The position numbers and the translations under genes were made by a program. Below the pieces are notes generated by a model that was not told the DNA's origin, did not search any database, and saw only the letters and a list, made by a program, of their open reading frames with translations. From positions 40,524 to 104,523 of the forward strand of contig JANQRQ010000328.1 of NCBI GenBank assembly GCA_028284485.1: a stretch of 64,000 bases of DNA, given 5' to 3'. This document shows positions 28,237 to 38,252 of the stretch, in pieces; the stretch's first letter is position 1; each line of letters starts with the position of its first letter. The DNA comes from Planctomycetaceae bacterium (GTDB lineage Bacteria > Planctomycetota > Planctomycetia > Planctomycetales > Planctomycetaceae).

Positions 28237-29673
28237 TTATTTCGCCCGTTTTGGGCGATACACATGGGTCGCATGGCCCAAAAACCCCTCTGCTGACTCC
28301 ATAATTGTCTCCGACAGGGTGGGGTGCGCATGGATGCTTTCCGCGAGATCACGGGCCACTGCCGCCGTCTCGACCGCAACGACGGCCTCCCCGATTAGCT
28401 CTCCCGCACCCGGACCGACGATTCCCATTCCCAGGACTCGTTCGGTCTTGGGATCGAAAATCAGCTTGGTCAGTCCCTCGGTACGTCCCAGAGTCTGCGC
28501 ACGTCCCGATGCCGCCCAAGGAAAGCGACTGACGGCAATCTCACGCTTCGACTTTTTGGCCTCCGTTTCGGTCAACCCACACCAAGCCAATTCCGGATCA
28601 GTAAAGACCACCGCCGGAATCGCCTGATTGTCAAACGCCGCCGGCTCACCAGCCAAGCTTTCGACAGCAACTTTGGCTTCTCGCGTCGCTTTGTGTGCCA
28701 ACATTGGCTCTCCGGCAATATCGCCGATCGCCATGATCGACGGATCGTCCGTCTGCATGCGAGAATTGACTTTGATAAATCCCCGTTCGTCCAACTGCAC
28801 GCGTGTGTTCTCGAGTCCCAAATTCTGACTATTTGGACGGCGGCCGACAGCAATCAAAACGCGATCGAACGTTTGCTTCGGTTCAACTCCTTCGCCTTCA
28901 ATCTCTGCCTCGATTCCGTTCTTCTTCGCCGTGAGGCTTTGTACCTTCGCGTTTAAATGGATGGCCTGAAATTTGTCGTCCAGCCGCTTGCGCAACGGGC
29001 GCACCAAGTCTCGATCGGCCCCCGGCAGAAGCCCCGAAGTCATCTCAACGACAGTGACGGCCGATCCCAACGACGCGTAGACAAAGCCCATCTCCAATCC
29101 AATATACCCGCCCCCGACGACCAGAAGCCGTTCCGGCACGTCCTCCAGATTGAGAGCACCTGTGGAATCGATCACCCGAGGATCGCCGATCGAAAAAATC
29201 GGCGGTACGACCGGCGACGAACCCGTCGCGACGATCGCGTGCTGAAACTTCAGCTGCGCTGGGATTTCAGAATTGCCAGTCGCATCGAGTTTTAACGTGG
29301 TCGAATCGAGAAAACTACCACGTGCCTGGATCAGTTTCACTCCTCGAGCCCGGCATAGTTCCGCAATGCCCCCTGTCAGTTTTTCAACGACCGATCCCTT
29401 CCATGTGCGCAGTTGGTCCAAATCGATTTTTGGTGCACCAAACTCGACTCCCCATTCGACTGATTCATGCGTCTCGTCGATCAGCTTGGCGACGTGAAGT
29501 AGAGCCTTCGATGGTATGCAACCACGGTGCAGGCAAACTCCTCCTGGAATTTTTTCGTCGTTGACCAAAGTGACATTCATACCACGGTCGGCCGCATCGA
29601 ATGCTGCCGGGTAGCCGCCCGGTCCGCCTCCCACGACGACAAGTTCAGATTTTTCGACGGACGCGTCAGACAT
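28237..29673 (-). CDS. lpdA: Dihydrolipoyl dehydrogenase (E3)
   Basis: 478 residues from the ATG at 29673; a longer frame to 29811 adds 46 residues unlike the family. FAD-binding [18 protein letters not shown], redox disulfide [20 protein letters not shown]-binding [21 protein letters not shown] and the second FAD motif [17 protein letters not shown] are present. Near the C-terminus IHAHPTLSE holds the catalytic His-Pro with its Glu. It reoxidises dihydrolipoamide on E2, producing NADH. It is the third gene of the pdh run, 177 bases after the E2 gene. Confidence 0.96.
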   Translation of the reverse strand: MSDASVEKSELVVVGGGPGGYPAAFDAADRGMNVTLVNDEKIPGGVCLHRGCIPSKALLHVAKLIDETHESVEWGVEFGAPKIDLDQLRTWKGSVVEKLTGGIAELCRARGVKLIQARGSFLDSTTLKLDATGNSEIPAQLKFQHAIVATGSSPVVPPIFSIGDPRVIDSTGALNLEDVPERLLVVGGGYIGLEMGFVYASLGSAVTVVEMTSGLLPGADRDLVRPLRKRLDDKFQAIHLNAKVQSLTAKKNGIEAEIEGEGVEPKQTFDRVLIAVGRRPNSQNLGLENTRVQLDERGFIKVNSRMQTDDPSIMAIGDIAGEPMLAHKATREAKVAVESLAGEPAAFDNQAIPAVVFTDPELAWCGLTETEAKKSKREIAVSRFPWAASGRAQTLGRTEGLTKLIFDPKTERVLGMGIVGPGAGELIGEAVVAVETAAVARDLAESIHAHPTLSETIMESAEGFLGHATHVYRPKRAK

Positions 29674-29850
29674 CAAAAACACTTTCAAATAAATTGAATT
29701 CCCAACGACCAAACCGTCGCCGACAATCATTGTTCCAGCCAGCCATCGAAAGGCGATGGCGCTTGTCCCGTTCCCATATTCCAGTTTTGGTTGACTCGGT
29801 CGATTCGACACTTTGTTGAAATCGAACCTAAAAGCGCCGACCGCCCGGAA

Positions 29851-31215
29851 CTAAACCCGGATCAGCAGTTGAAATGAATCGGCGAGGATCTGCGACAATC
29901 GAACGACAAATCGCGCAGCGTCGGCTCCGTTCACAACTCGATGGTCATACGACAGGGACAGCGGAAGCATCAAACGCTCCACGGGATGGCCGTCGACCAG
30001 TTGCACGACTTTTTGACTTCTCGACATACCGAGAATCGCTACTTCTGGAAAATTGACAATCGGCGTGAACGCCGTGCCCCCGATCCCGCCCAGATTGGTA
30101 ATGGTAAACGTCGCCCCCTGCATTTCCTTCAAATCGAGCTTTTTATCCCGAGCGCGGGCGGCTAAGTCTGTCAACTCGTCAGCAATTTCTACGATCGACT
30201 TCTGATCGGCCCCCCGCACAACCGGGACGAGCAAGCCATTCGGCGTATCGACGGCGACACCAATGTTGTAATACTGCTTCACAATCAACTCGCCGGCATC
30301 GATGTCGATACTCGAATTGAATTTTGGAAACTCCTGCAACAACACCGCGGCCGCTTTGATCATGACGGCCGTCATTGTGACTTTGGGGTCGGAAGGATTG
30401 CGTGACTGTGAGAACTGTTTTCTTGCCGCTTCTAATTCAGTGATGTCCGCCAGATCGTGCTGCGTGACGTGTGGAATAACTTGCCACGATGTTGAAAGAC
30501 CTGCCGCCGAAGTCTTGGCAATTTTGTTGAGACGGACACGTTCAACAGTACCGAATTGACTGAAATCTGGGAGGGCCGGTGCGGTGGCACCGGAAGCCAT
30601 CGTCGCGGCGCCGGATGTCAGTTTTCGAACAAAGGCTTGCACATCTTCGGCAGTAATTCGCCCTCCATCGCCACTTCCGACGACCTGACGCAGATCGACT
30701 CCTAACTCTCGAGCCAGTCGGCGAGTTGCCGGCCCGGCCGGTGGAGGAGGTTCGTGAGACGATTCACCGGAGACGTCACTAACGGTTGCTGCTTTTCCGG
30801 CCGGCTGACTATCGCGTGTCTGATCGCTCGTCGCTTCCTCTCGCGCGGATTTTTTCGAGGACTTGCCTGCCGATTCTGAATCGCCGGACGAGTCAACGGA
30901 ATTATCTGGAAGCGATTCGGGCTCGACTTGATCCTCATCCGCTGCATCGGCGGGCGCCGATTTCGCAGGTGCTCCATCGGAATCCTCAATCGTCAGCAGC
31001 GGCGCTCCGATCGGGATCGTGTCTCCTTGGGCAACATGGACCTTTCCAACACGGCCAGCGTGTGGACATTCGATTTCGACAACGGCCTTTTCCGTTTCGA
31101 CCTCGAATACGATTTGCCCCGATTCGACGCTGTCACCTTCTGCAATGAGGACTTCGGCGATGTCGGCGGCTTCTACACCGTCTGAGATTTCCGGTAACTT
31201 GAATTCAATCGACAT
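29851..31215 (-). CDS. aceF: Pyruvate dehydrogenase E2 (dihydrolipoamide acetyltransferase)
   Basis: 454 residues. One lipoyl domain (1-80) with lipoyl lysine K43 in EVETEKAVVEIEC; an acidic Ser/Pro/Ala-rich linker; the E3/E1-binding domain (about 165-200, ATRRLARELGVDLRQVVGSG..GRITAEDV); and a catalytic domain ending SYDHRVVNGADAARF. The catalytic histidine is kept, but the DG of the usual HRxxDG is NG, a change also known in some E2p proteins. It transfers the acetyl group to CoA. It lies 112 bases after the E1 gene. The single lipoyl domain is fewer than the three of E. coli AceF. Confidence 0.95.
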   Translation of the reverse strand: MSIEFKLPEISDGVEAADIAEVLIAEGDSVESGQIVFEVETEKAVVEIECPHAGRVGKVHVAQGDTIPIGAPLLTIEDSDGAPAKSAPADAADEDQVEPESLPDNSVDSSGDSESAGKSSKKSAREEATSDQTRDSQPAGKAATVSDVSGESSHEPPPPAGPATRRLARELGVDLRQVVGSGDGGRITAEDVQAFVRKLTSGAATMASGATAPALPDFSQFGTVERVRLNKIAKTSAAGLSTSWQVIPHVTQHDLADITELEAARKQFSQSRNPSDPKVTMTAVMIKAAAVLLQEFPKFNSSIDIDAGELIVKQYYNIGVAVDTPNGLLVPVVRGADQKSIVEIADELTDLAARARDKKLDLKEMQGATFTITNLGGIGGTAFTPIVNFPEVAILGMSRSQKVVQLVDGHPVERLMLPLSLSYDHRVVNGADAARFVVRLSQILADSFQLLIRV

Positions 31216-31327
31216 TTCAGTGATTTTCTGATGTTTGCACCGCTTATCAGCTTTTGGACCAATCGCCTACCGAGTCTGATTCGGACCGATTCTCCCAAGT
31301 CGAAACCCGCAAGCCCCTCTCGTCGAA

Positions 31328-34021
31328 CTACGCAGTTGCCGGGTCGACTGCCTCGGGATCCAACCCCAATGCCGCAATCACTTCCGGCAACTTCTTCTTA
31401 TCGAACTCGGACTTGTCCGACAATGCACATAGCGTCGCAAACACAATATGTTCAGCGTCGATCTCAAAGTGTCGACGGAGCGATTCGCGTGTCTCGCTGC
31501 GACCGAAACCGTCTGTTCCGAGTACGACATAGTCGCCCGGTATCCAGCGGCGAATCTGATCAGCCACGAGGCAAACGTTGTCGCTCGATGAGATAAACGG
31601 CCCTTCCACTCCCTCGAGCGACTCTTGCAAGTAGCTTAAACGCGATGGTTCATCCGGATGGAGTCGATTCCAACGCTCGACGGCACGTGCATCACGACAA
31701 AGCTCCGTGTAGCTGGTCACGTTCCACAAATCTGTAGAGATATGGTATTGGTTTGCCAGAATCTCTTGAGCGCGGGCCGCTTCTCGCAATAAAGGTCCGC
31801 TGCCGAACAACTGCGGCCGGGACTTTACTCCGTCGTTCGCCGATGGCGACTCAATGCCATGAACTTTGTACATCCCGCTCAAGATGCCCTTCTCGACCCC
31901 TTCGGGCATGACGGGCATCTGATAGTTCTCATTGTAGACACTCACATAATAGAAAACGGATTCGTTTTCCTGGTACATCCGCCGCAAACCGTCCTGAATT
32001 ATGACCGCCAAATCGTAGGCATAGGCAGGGTCATAGCTGACCAAATTCGGAACAGTGGTCGCAATCAAATGGCTGTGTCCGTCTTCGTGCTGCAAGCCTT
32101 CGCCATTGAGTGTCGTGCGCCCCGAGGTCGCGCCGACGAGGAATCCCTTGGCCCTTGAGTCGGCAGCCAACCAGATCAAATCACCGATCCGTTGGAATCC
32201 AAACATCGAGTAGTAAATGAACATGGGAATCATGTTGACCCCCAGATTCGAATAAGCAGTACCGGCGGCAATAAAGGACGACATGGCCCCCGCCTCGTTG
32301 ATACCCTCTTCGAGGATTTGGCCATCGGTCGCTTCGTGGTAGTACATGTACTGGTTGCTATCGACAGGCTCGTACAACTGCCCTTTACTCGAGTAGATGC
32401 CGAATTGTCGAAACATGGCTTCCATTCCGAACGTTCGCGCCTCATCGGGAATGATAGGCACGATCCGTTCGCCAATCCCTTTGTCTTTCAGCAGAATCGT
32501 CAGAGCCTGGGCGAACGCCATGGTCGTCGAGACGTCACGGTCACCGCTGCCCTCGAGAATTTTGGCAAACGCTTCCAATGATGGAACCGGCAGCTGCTCA
32601 TCGGTCGGCATTCTCGCCGGCAGGTATCCCCCCAACTCTTTCCGGCGTTCCTGCAGGTATTCGATTTCGGCACTATCTTCCGGCGGCTTATAGAATGGTG
32701 CATCCTTCACCTCGTCATCGCCGATCGGAATTCCAAATCGCGATCGAAACTCGCGAAGTTCGTCCTCGTTGGCTTTCTTCATTTGATGGGCGACATTGCG
32801 GCCTTCGCCCGCCTCGCCCAAGCCATAGCCTTTGATCGTCTTGGCCAGAATCACTGTGGGCGATCCTTGATGTTTCACCGCAGCGTCGTAGGCCGCGAAA
32901 ACTTTCTCGGGATCATGCCCGCCGCGCCGCAGTTTCTGAAGTTGCTCGTCAGACAGATGATCGACCATTTCCAGCAGTTCCGGGTCGACGCCGAAGAAAT
33001 GCTCTCGAATATACGAGCCTGGTTCGACAACGTACTTCTGGTACTGGCCGTCGACGACTTCGCCCATGCGATTGACCAGTAAACCGTCCTCGTCGTCTTC
33101 CAACAGCGGATCCCAGTCGCCGCCCCAGATCACCTTGATGCAGTTCCAGCCCGCGCCCCGGAACGCAGCTTCTAACTCCTGAATGATTTTTCCGTTGCCC
33201 CGCACCGGTCCGTCGAGACGCTGCAGATTACAGTTCACGACGAAAACAAGATTGTCCAAATTCTCGCGCGAGGCCAACGTTAACGCGCCCAAGGTTTCCG
33301 GCTCATCGACTTCGCCATCGCCCACATAACACCACACCCGAGATTGCGAGGTATCGAGAATCCCGCGATCCCTGAGATACCGCAGAAATCGGGCATGATA
33401 AATGGCGGTAATCGGCCCCAAACCCATCGACACCGTCGGAAACTGCCAGAAATTCGGCATCAGCCACGGGTGCGGATAGGAAGAAAGCCCTGTCCCAGGA
33501 GGAAGTTCTCGCCGGAAGTTCATCAAGTCTTCGTCAGTAATCCGACCTTCCAAATAGGCCCGTGCATACATTCCCGGCGACGCGTGGCCCTGAAAATAAA
33601 CCAAATCGCCGGTATGGTCGTCCGCCCGAGCATGAAAGAAATGATTGTAGCCGACTTCGTACAACGTGGCTGACGAGGCATACGTTGAAATATGGCCGCC
33701 AATACCACTGTGATCGCGGTTCGCCCTGACCACCATGGCCATCGCGTTCCACCGGATTATGCTCTTGATGCGCCGCTCGACGTCTCGATTGCCTGGATAC
33801 CGCGGTTGGTCATCCTTGGGAATCGTGTTGATATACGGTGTATTCGCCGTGAAAGGTAGCGTCACACCACGCAAGTACGCACGATGCTGAAGCAACGTTA
33901 ATAGTTTTTGTACCTGGTCTGGCCCATGCCGGTGCAATAAATCGTCCAGCGAATCAAACCACTCTTCCAATTCCGCCGGATCGACTCGTTGCAAGTCTTC
34001 CGCAGTTGCGGACATATCCAT
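31328..34021 (-). CDS. aceE: Pyruvate dehydrogenase E1, homodimeric type
   Basis: 897 residues from the ATG at 34021, which has GGAAGG seven bases upstream; E. coli AceE is of the same size. It decarboxylates pyruvate with thiamine diphosphate and reductively acetylates E2. Motifs include HISTYASSATLYEVGYNHFF, the ThDP-Mg motif GDGEVDEPETLGAL with VNCNLQRLDGPV, AKTIKGYGLG, and TLNGEGLQHEDGHSH in the C-terminal half. The start leaves a short N-terminal E2-binding stretch (ATAEDLQRVDPAELEEWFDS). First gene of the E1-E2-E3 run on the minus strand. Confidence 0.97.
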   Translation of the reverse strand: MDMSATAEDLQRVDPAELEEWFDSLDDLLHRHGPDQVQKLLTLLQHRAYLRGVTLPFTANTPYINTIPKDDQPRYPGNRDVERRIKSIIRWNAMAMVVRANRDHSGIGGHISTYASSATLYEVGYNHFFHARADDHTGDLVYFQGHASPGMYARAYLEGRITDEDLMNFRRELPPGTGLSSYPHPWLMPNFWQFPTVSMGLGPITAIYHARFLRYLRDRGILDTSQSRVWCYVGDGEVDEPETLGALTLASRENLDNLVFVVNCNLQRLDGPVRGNGKIIQELEAAFRGAGWNCIKVIWGGDWDPLLEDDEDGLLVNRMGEVVDGQYQKYVVEPGSYIREHFFGVDPELLEMVDHLSDEQLQKLRRGGHDPEKVFAAYDAAVKHQGSPTVILAKTIKGYGLGEAGEGRNVAHQMKKANEDELREFRSRFGIPIGDDEVKDAPFYKPPEDSAEIEYLQERRKELGGYLPARMPTDEQLPVPSLEAFAKILEGSGDRDVSTTMAFAQALTILLKDKGIGERIVPIIPDEARTFGMEAMFRQFGIYSSKGQLYEPVDSNQYMYYHEATDGQILEEGINEAGAMSSFIAAGTAYSNLGVNMIPMFIYYSMFGFQRIGDLIWLAADSRAKGFLVGATSGRTTLNGEGLQHEDGHSHLIATTVPNLVSYDPAYAYDLAVIIQDGLRRMYQENESVFYYVSVYNENYQMPVMPEGVEKGILSGMYKVHGIESPSANDGVKSRPQLFGSGPLLREAARAQEILANQYHISTDLWNVTSYTELCRDARAVERWNRLHPDEPSRLSYLQESLEGVEGPFISSSDNVCLVADQIRRWIPGDYVVLGTDGFGRSETRESLRRHFEIDAEHIVFATLCALSDKSEFDKKKLPEVIAALGLDPEAVDPATA

Positions 34022-34667
34022 TCCTATACCTTCCCCTTCGTTATGCGGAGCTTTCGCCCCGTCCAACAGTAGCTACCGCAGACATAAGCAAGTGCTGCGG
34101 ACTGTCGAGAGAGTTTTTAATGGTCACTGATGTTTCGAATCGGCTTCCGAGCGATAACTGATTTCAGCAGCTGGTCAGCCGAAACTGATCACATGCCAGC
34201 GCAATCGATCGACTTGTGGATCACTCGACTTCGCAGGCTCGCGAACTAGGACTCCATTCGGAGCCCGCATTACCAGCTATGGCGAGTCGACGCTGGCGAG
34301 GAGCAAGAATCTACCACCGACGTAAAACAGTGCTAATTATTACGGACACAATCAGCCGGGGCAATCTGGCTCCTCGCAGTTTCGCATTTTAGGCTACCTT
34401 ACGTAACTTTTTGTCCTCCTCAATAATCCCGATTCCCATTTGTGGACCTCGGGATGGACCGAGCGCAAGTTCCTGATAGCGATTCTCGCAACCGCACTCC
34501 TATTCTTTTCGTTCTCTCCAGAAATTTCAACAAATTCAGTTGTCTAAATTGTCAAAATTTATCATAAACAACTAGGGGAGCCCCATTCGACCGAACGGGG
34601 CCCAGTTCCAAAGAACGGCTCAAAGAACCGAACTCGCCCACGACAAAACCGCATCCGGATCGCCGTC
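34022..34667. other. 646-bp spacer between divergent aceE and the sigma-70 gene
   Basis: No gene is supported. It must contain the promoters for the pdh run (minus) and for the sigma gene (plus), and is AT-richer around 34500-34570. Short C/G arms CCCC..GGGG at 34581-34600 could form a small hairpin on the sigma transcript. Confidence 0.45.
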
Positions 34668-35723
34668 ATGTCCGAGAAACCAATTCGGATCACGGGACAC
34701 AGATTTCTACTCGATTGGCCCGAGGCCTCTGGCCGCCCATCGGCCGCAGAGATATCCAACACCGGCCCCCAAACTGTCAATTCGCCCATCCGTAATCGTA
34801 TGACCGCAACGGACGAACCGCGAATCGGAGATTGGACCGCGCCCCTTTTTGAGACGAAAATCGAGTTCCATCTCTGTGAGTCGTTTTTGGCAAAACGCGC
34901 TGCCGAATCAATCCTTGCCGAATCTGTGGAACAAGATGTCAACCAACGATTCGCCTTGCAACAGTCCAAGATGGCGAGCCAACCTCACGCCGATCGCTCG
35001 AAACCATACTTGCATCCCATTTTGAATCGGAAGCAGGAGTTCCATCTGTTTCGCAAGATGCACTTTCTGAAGTTTCAGGCAGACAGGCTGCGGAGCCGGC
35101 TGGATCCCGACGCTTTCTCAATGGAATCGATTCAGAGGTTTTACGGTCTGTTGGGGAATGCCGATGCCTTGCGCAACCTGATAGCTCAATGTAACCTAAG
35201 GCTTGTCGCATCAATTGCACGGAGGTTTGTCGGGCGTGATCAAACCTTGGACGAAACGATCGCCGAAGGGCATCTGCCGCTCATCCGTGCCGTGGAGATT
35301 TTCGACTTCAAGCGCGGCACACGATTCAGCACTTATGCGACATGGGCCATCCGAAACAGTTTGCTACGATTCCAATCCAGGAATCGACGACGGAATAAGA
35401 TGGTGGAAAGCGATACTCATCTTTCGTCAGAGGGACTGGCGGTGATGTCCCAGGATCCCGCTCAGTTCTTTCAGCAGCAGGAACTACGGGAGTCGATCGG
35501 CCTGGCTCTGACTTCCCTGGAACAGCGCGAGCAGCGCATCGTGGCAAAGCGTTTTGGCTTGGGGGAGTTCAACGAGCCCCTGAAATTTCGAGAAATTGCC
35601 GAAGAGCTGCATATCAGCACAGAACGAGTACGACAATTGTTGGCGAAAGCCCTAATCAAATTGCGCCAGTGCTTAGATGCCGATTCCGACAAGCGCCTTC
35701 GAACGCGACTGATTCCTGGGTAA
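34668..35723 (+). CDS. Sigma-70 family RNA polymerase sigma factor (planctomycete type)
   Basis: 351 residues from the first ATG; the start is uncertain because the first 110 residues have no recognisable domain and ATGs at 34800 and 34971 are alternatives. From about residue 115 it reads like planctomycete sigma-70 proteins: YLHPILNRKQEFHLFRKMHFLK (region 1.2), region 2 with NLRLVASIARRFVG, IRAVEIFDFKRGTRFSTYATWAIRNSL (2.3-2.4), a short linker in place of region 3, and region 4 with TSLEQREQRIVAKRFGLGE and FREIAEELHISTERVRQLLAKAL. It is an alternative sigma rather than the housekeeping one. The next gene, 129 bases downstream, encodes the FlgG-like membrane protein and may be a target. Confidence 0.88.
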   Translation: MSEKPIRITGHRFLLDWPEASGRPSAAEISNTGPQTVNSPIRNRMTATDEPRIGDWTAPLFETKIEFHLCESFLAKRAAESILAESVEQDVNQRFALQQSKMASQPHADRSKPYLHPILNRKQEFHLFRKMHFLKFQADRLRSRLDPDAFSMESIQRFYGLLGNADALRNLIAQCNLRLVASIARRFVGRDQTLDETIAEGHLPLIRAVEIFDFKRGTRFSTYATWAIRNSLLRFQSRNRRRNKMVESDTHLSSEGLAVMSQDPAQFFQQQELRESIGLALTSLEQREQRIVAKRFGLGEFNEPLKFREIAEELHISTERVRQLLAKALIKLRQCLDADSDKRLRTRLIPG

Positions 35724-35852
35724 GAAGTTACGTCATTTCAGGACGATCTTGCCTCGATTCGGTCAATTCATTACGTTGTCGCCCGATCCTCGCGGACCCG
35801 AGCAGCCGCTGGGCCCGATTGTCGATCTTCGGAACCCCGTAAGGAGGCGGGA

Positions 35853-37406
35853 ATGCAAGTCAGGCACATCGCGTCAACAGGCGTTACGGCTGTTGTCGTC
35901 ATCGTCGCAATCGTCGGCGGTCACTTAGCAAACCGATGGGATCATCCCAGGTTTGCAAATGAATTCGACCAATCTCGGCCCCTATCGGGTTTCGCTGCCC
36001 ACGCGGCCTCAAACTCCGCCTTGTCCGAAGACTTCGCAGGAACATTTCATCTGAGAGACCTGGGGGCTTTGAAAGGAAATGTCTCAGGCATTCAGTACTT
36101 CCCGGAAGTATTGCAACCCGGCATCGCGAAGCTGATTCCCACCGGGAATGAGGCCGAAGATGACGCAAACCAAGCCGACTTATTGGCGTTCGATCGCAAT
36201 CCTCAAGAAATGCCACCACTCGTTGTCGACAACGACGATGAAATCCAATCAGCACCGGCGGAATTGTTGCCTCCCGAAGACGCATCGCACATGGATTTGC
36301 GTCCGGGCCATTTCGACGCAGAGATACGAGATTTGATTCAACAAGAGCTACCCAATGCCACCGCAGAGGAGCAGAATATCTGGTTCGACGAGCTAAAGGG
36401 CTTGCCGCCGAACGCCGTTCGCGACATTCTGCGGCTTCGCTCGAGAATCAGTCGACCACGGGCCCGATTTCCAGCCCCATTGACCGACTCGCAGACCGAC
36501 GATTCTCAAGGGAGAGACCAGCCGTTGGTTGAACCTCCTCGACATGGAACACCCCACAGTGGTCCTGGCCTTTCTCCGACCCTCGTTGCCGTTCTCCAGG
36601 CTCGCGACGTCATACTCAATAATATCTCGAACGCCGACACCATTGGTTTCAAAAGAACACGAGTTGTCTACGAAGACCTCAACTACGGTCTGTTCGAATT
36701 CGTCGGCGCACCGGATCCCGCTGAAGAAGAGGAACAACAGCGCCTCGCGATTGGCATTGGCTCGCGGATTGCCGCAACGCTCATTGATCATTCCCCCGGT
36801 CGCCTCTCTTCCACATCTCGCGATCTCGATTTGGCCATCGAAGGACCTGGGTTCTTTCAAGTTGAACTCCCCAACGGAAACAAGGCCTACACACGCGCGA
36901 GTACCATGACACTCGATTCCGACCGAAACATCTGCCTGATGCCCTCTTCGAGTCAATGGCGTCTATCTCCAACACTCACGATTCCCGAGGGCACCATTGC
37001 CGTACAAATAGCGGCCAACGGAAACGTCTCTGCGGCGTGTATCGAAAACGATGAAACAATTGAGGTCGGCGAAATTCGACTGGTTCGGTTCATCGATCCG
37101 GCAGCTTTGCAACCATTGGGCAAGAATCTGTTTCTCGAAACTTCCGGCTCGGGCCCTGCGATGACCGGGCAACCCGGTACCACCGGCTTCGGGTCAATTC
37201 GCCAAGGATTCGTCGAGGAATCCAACGTCGATCTTGAAGTCGAATTAAGAAATCTTGAGCGACTGAAGACTCAACTGAGTGCCATCGCGACGGCGAACGG
37301 CCTCAATGCCGCAATCGACACGGCATCTCGCGGTTCTGCACCAGGCGCCGAAGGATGGGCATCCCATCCTGCTTCGCCAGGGCATAACGGCTTACCCGTT
37401 CGGTAA
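35853..37406 (+). CDS. Membrane-anchored protein with FlgG-like rod/hook domain
   Basis: 517 residues; AAGGAGG lies just before the ATG. A single N-terminal membrane helix (about 8-25) is followed by about 215 residues of unknown, acidic, Pro-rich sequence (including LKGLPPNAVRDILRLRSR), then from about 243 a flagellar basal-body rod/hook domain: NNISNADTIGFKRTRVVYEDLNYG (first 20: the NNxANxxTxGFK signature), a D-rich variable middle, DLDLAIEGPGFFQV, NLFLETSGSG..TGQPGTTGFGSIRQG, and a C-terminal ESNVDLEVELRNLERLKTQL helix. The homology to FlgG is clear. A fixed membrane anchor on a rod protein is unusual, since rod proteins are exported and polymerise. No other flagellar gene is in the window. 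The role is unknown. Confidence 0.82.
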   Translation: MQVRHIASTGVTAVVVIVAIVGGHLANRWDHPRFANEFDQSRPLSGFAAHAASNSALSEDFAGTFHLRDLGALKGNVSGIQYFPEVLQPGIAKLIPTGNEAEDDANQADLLAFDRNPQEMPPLVVDNDDEIQSAPAELLPPEDASHMDLRPGHFDAEIRDLIQQELPNATAEEQNIWFDELKGLPPNAVRDILRLRSRISRPRARFPAPLTDSQTDDSQGRDQPLVEPPRHGTPHSGPGLSPTLVAVLQARDVILNNISNADTIGFKRTRVVYEDLNYGLFEFVGAPDPAEEEEQQRLAIGIGSRIAATLIDHSPGRLSSTSRDLDLAIEGPGFFQVELPNGNKAYTRASTMTLDSDRNICLMPSSSQWRLSPTLTIPEGTIAVQIAANGNVSAACIENDETIEVGEIRLVRFIDPAALQPLGKNLFLETSGSGPAMTGQPGTTGFGSIRQGFVEESNVDLEVELRNLERLKTQLSAIATANGLNAAIDTASRGSAPGAEGWASHPASPGHNGLPVR

Positions 37407-37438
37407 GTGGCGAAGAACACTGACCGACAGCCGCCGAA

Positions 37439-38020
37439 TTAACGCCCCTTGACCAAGCGGCTAATCGATTTGAATTCTTCGGTGCCGGCGACTTCGCACC
37501 ATTCGAACAGGACGGATTCTGTTGTCGTCACGACTGCTCCGGATGACGACATTCGATCGAGTGCCACTTGCCAGTCAAACTTGCTGCGGCTCGCCACGGA
37601 ATCCGCAACAACGAAAACTTGGTATCCAAGACCCAGCAAATCGAGAACTGTCTGCAGGACACAAACGTGGGCTTCGATTCCCGCAACGACAACTTGATGG
37701 CGATCGTCTGACCGTTCGGCAGCGCCCGGCCAATTCAAGACTTCCGCGCAGCTGAATCGCACTTTTTCCGGGACGGCCCCCAATGATTCGGCGATCGCCT
37801 TGTCTGTCGAACCAAGTCCTTTTGGATACTGCTCGGTGGCAAATACCGGGACATCAAGAAGCTGGGCACCCTGGATCAACCGGCCGCAATTCTCGACGAT
37901 CAGATCGCGCACCGGGATATGCGGCAGCAACTTTTCCTGAACGTCCACAATCAGCAGTTGGCTGTTCTCACGGCAAACCAGCTCGCGGCTTCGAAGATAC
38001 TCAGGGTTCTCTTCGTTCAT
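37439..38020 (-). CDS. Isochorismatase-family hydrolase
   Basis: 193 residues from the ATG at 38020; an ATG at 38098 adds 26 residues unlike the family. The cysteine-hydrolase fold is shown by LLIVDVQEKLLPHI with the catalytic Asp, TEQYPKGLG, and VVAGIEAHVCVLQTVLDLL with the nucleophile Cys. It is closest in layout to the small YcaC/ISOC-type hydrolases of unknown substrate, rather than to nicotinamidase (no obvious metal site). It is convergent with the FlgG-like gene, only 32 bases apart. Confidence 0.85.
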   Translation of the reverse strand: MNEENPEYLRSRELVCRENSQLLIVDVQEKLLPHIPVRDLIVENCGRLIQGAQLLDVPVFATEQYPKGLGSTDKAIAESLGAVPEKVRFSCAEVLNWPGAAERSDDRHQVVVAGIEAHVCVLQTVLDLLGLGYQVFVVADSVASRSKFDWQVALDRMSSSGAVVTTTESVLFEWCEVAGTEEFKSISRLVKGR

Positions 38021-38252
38021 AGCGGTTTCTATTTCATCTATTCGGAATCGACAAACACCCACGATCGGCAATACCACGCTCCGGTGGAGTTTGCACATTC
38101 AATTATCACGACTGCGACGTCGCGTCACTTGGATGCTTGCCCAAGAATAACCAGACACCGCCTCAACGAGAAGGCTATCAATGCGGATCGTCATTCATTT
38201 GTTCGACCGGCTTCTGGCAGTCATCTGATTGCGAAGGGCGGCACGGAAGCGC

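Noticed and set aside
34668..35723. Housekeeping sigma factor RpoD
   Set aside because: Region 3 is replaced by a short linker and the N-terminal domain is unrelated, so it is an alternative factor.
35853..37406. Part of a normal flagellar operon
   Set aside because: No flg, fli or flh gene is in the window, and the N-terminal anchor is not found in ordinary rod proteins.
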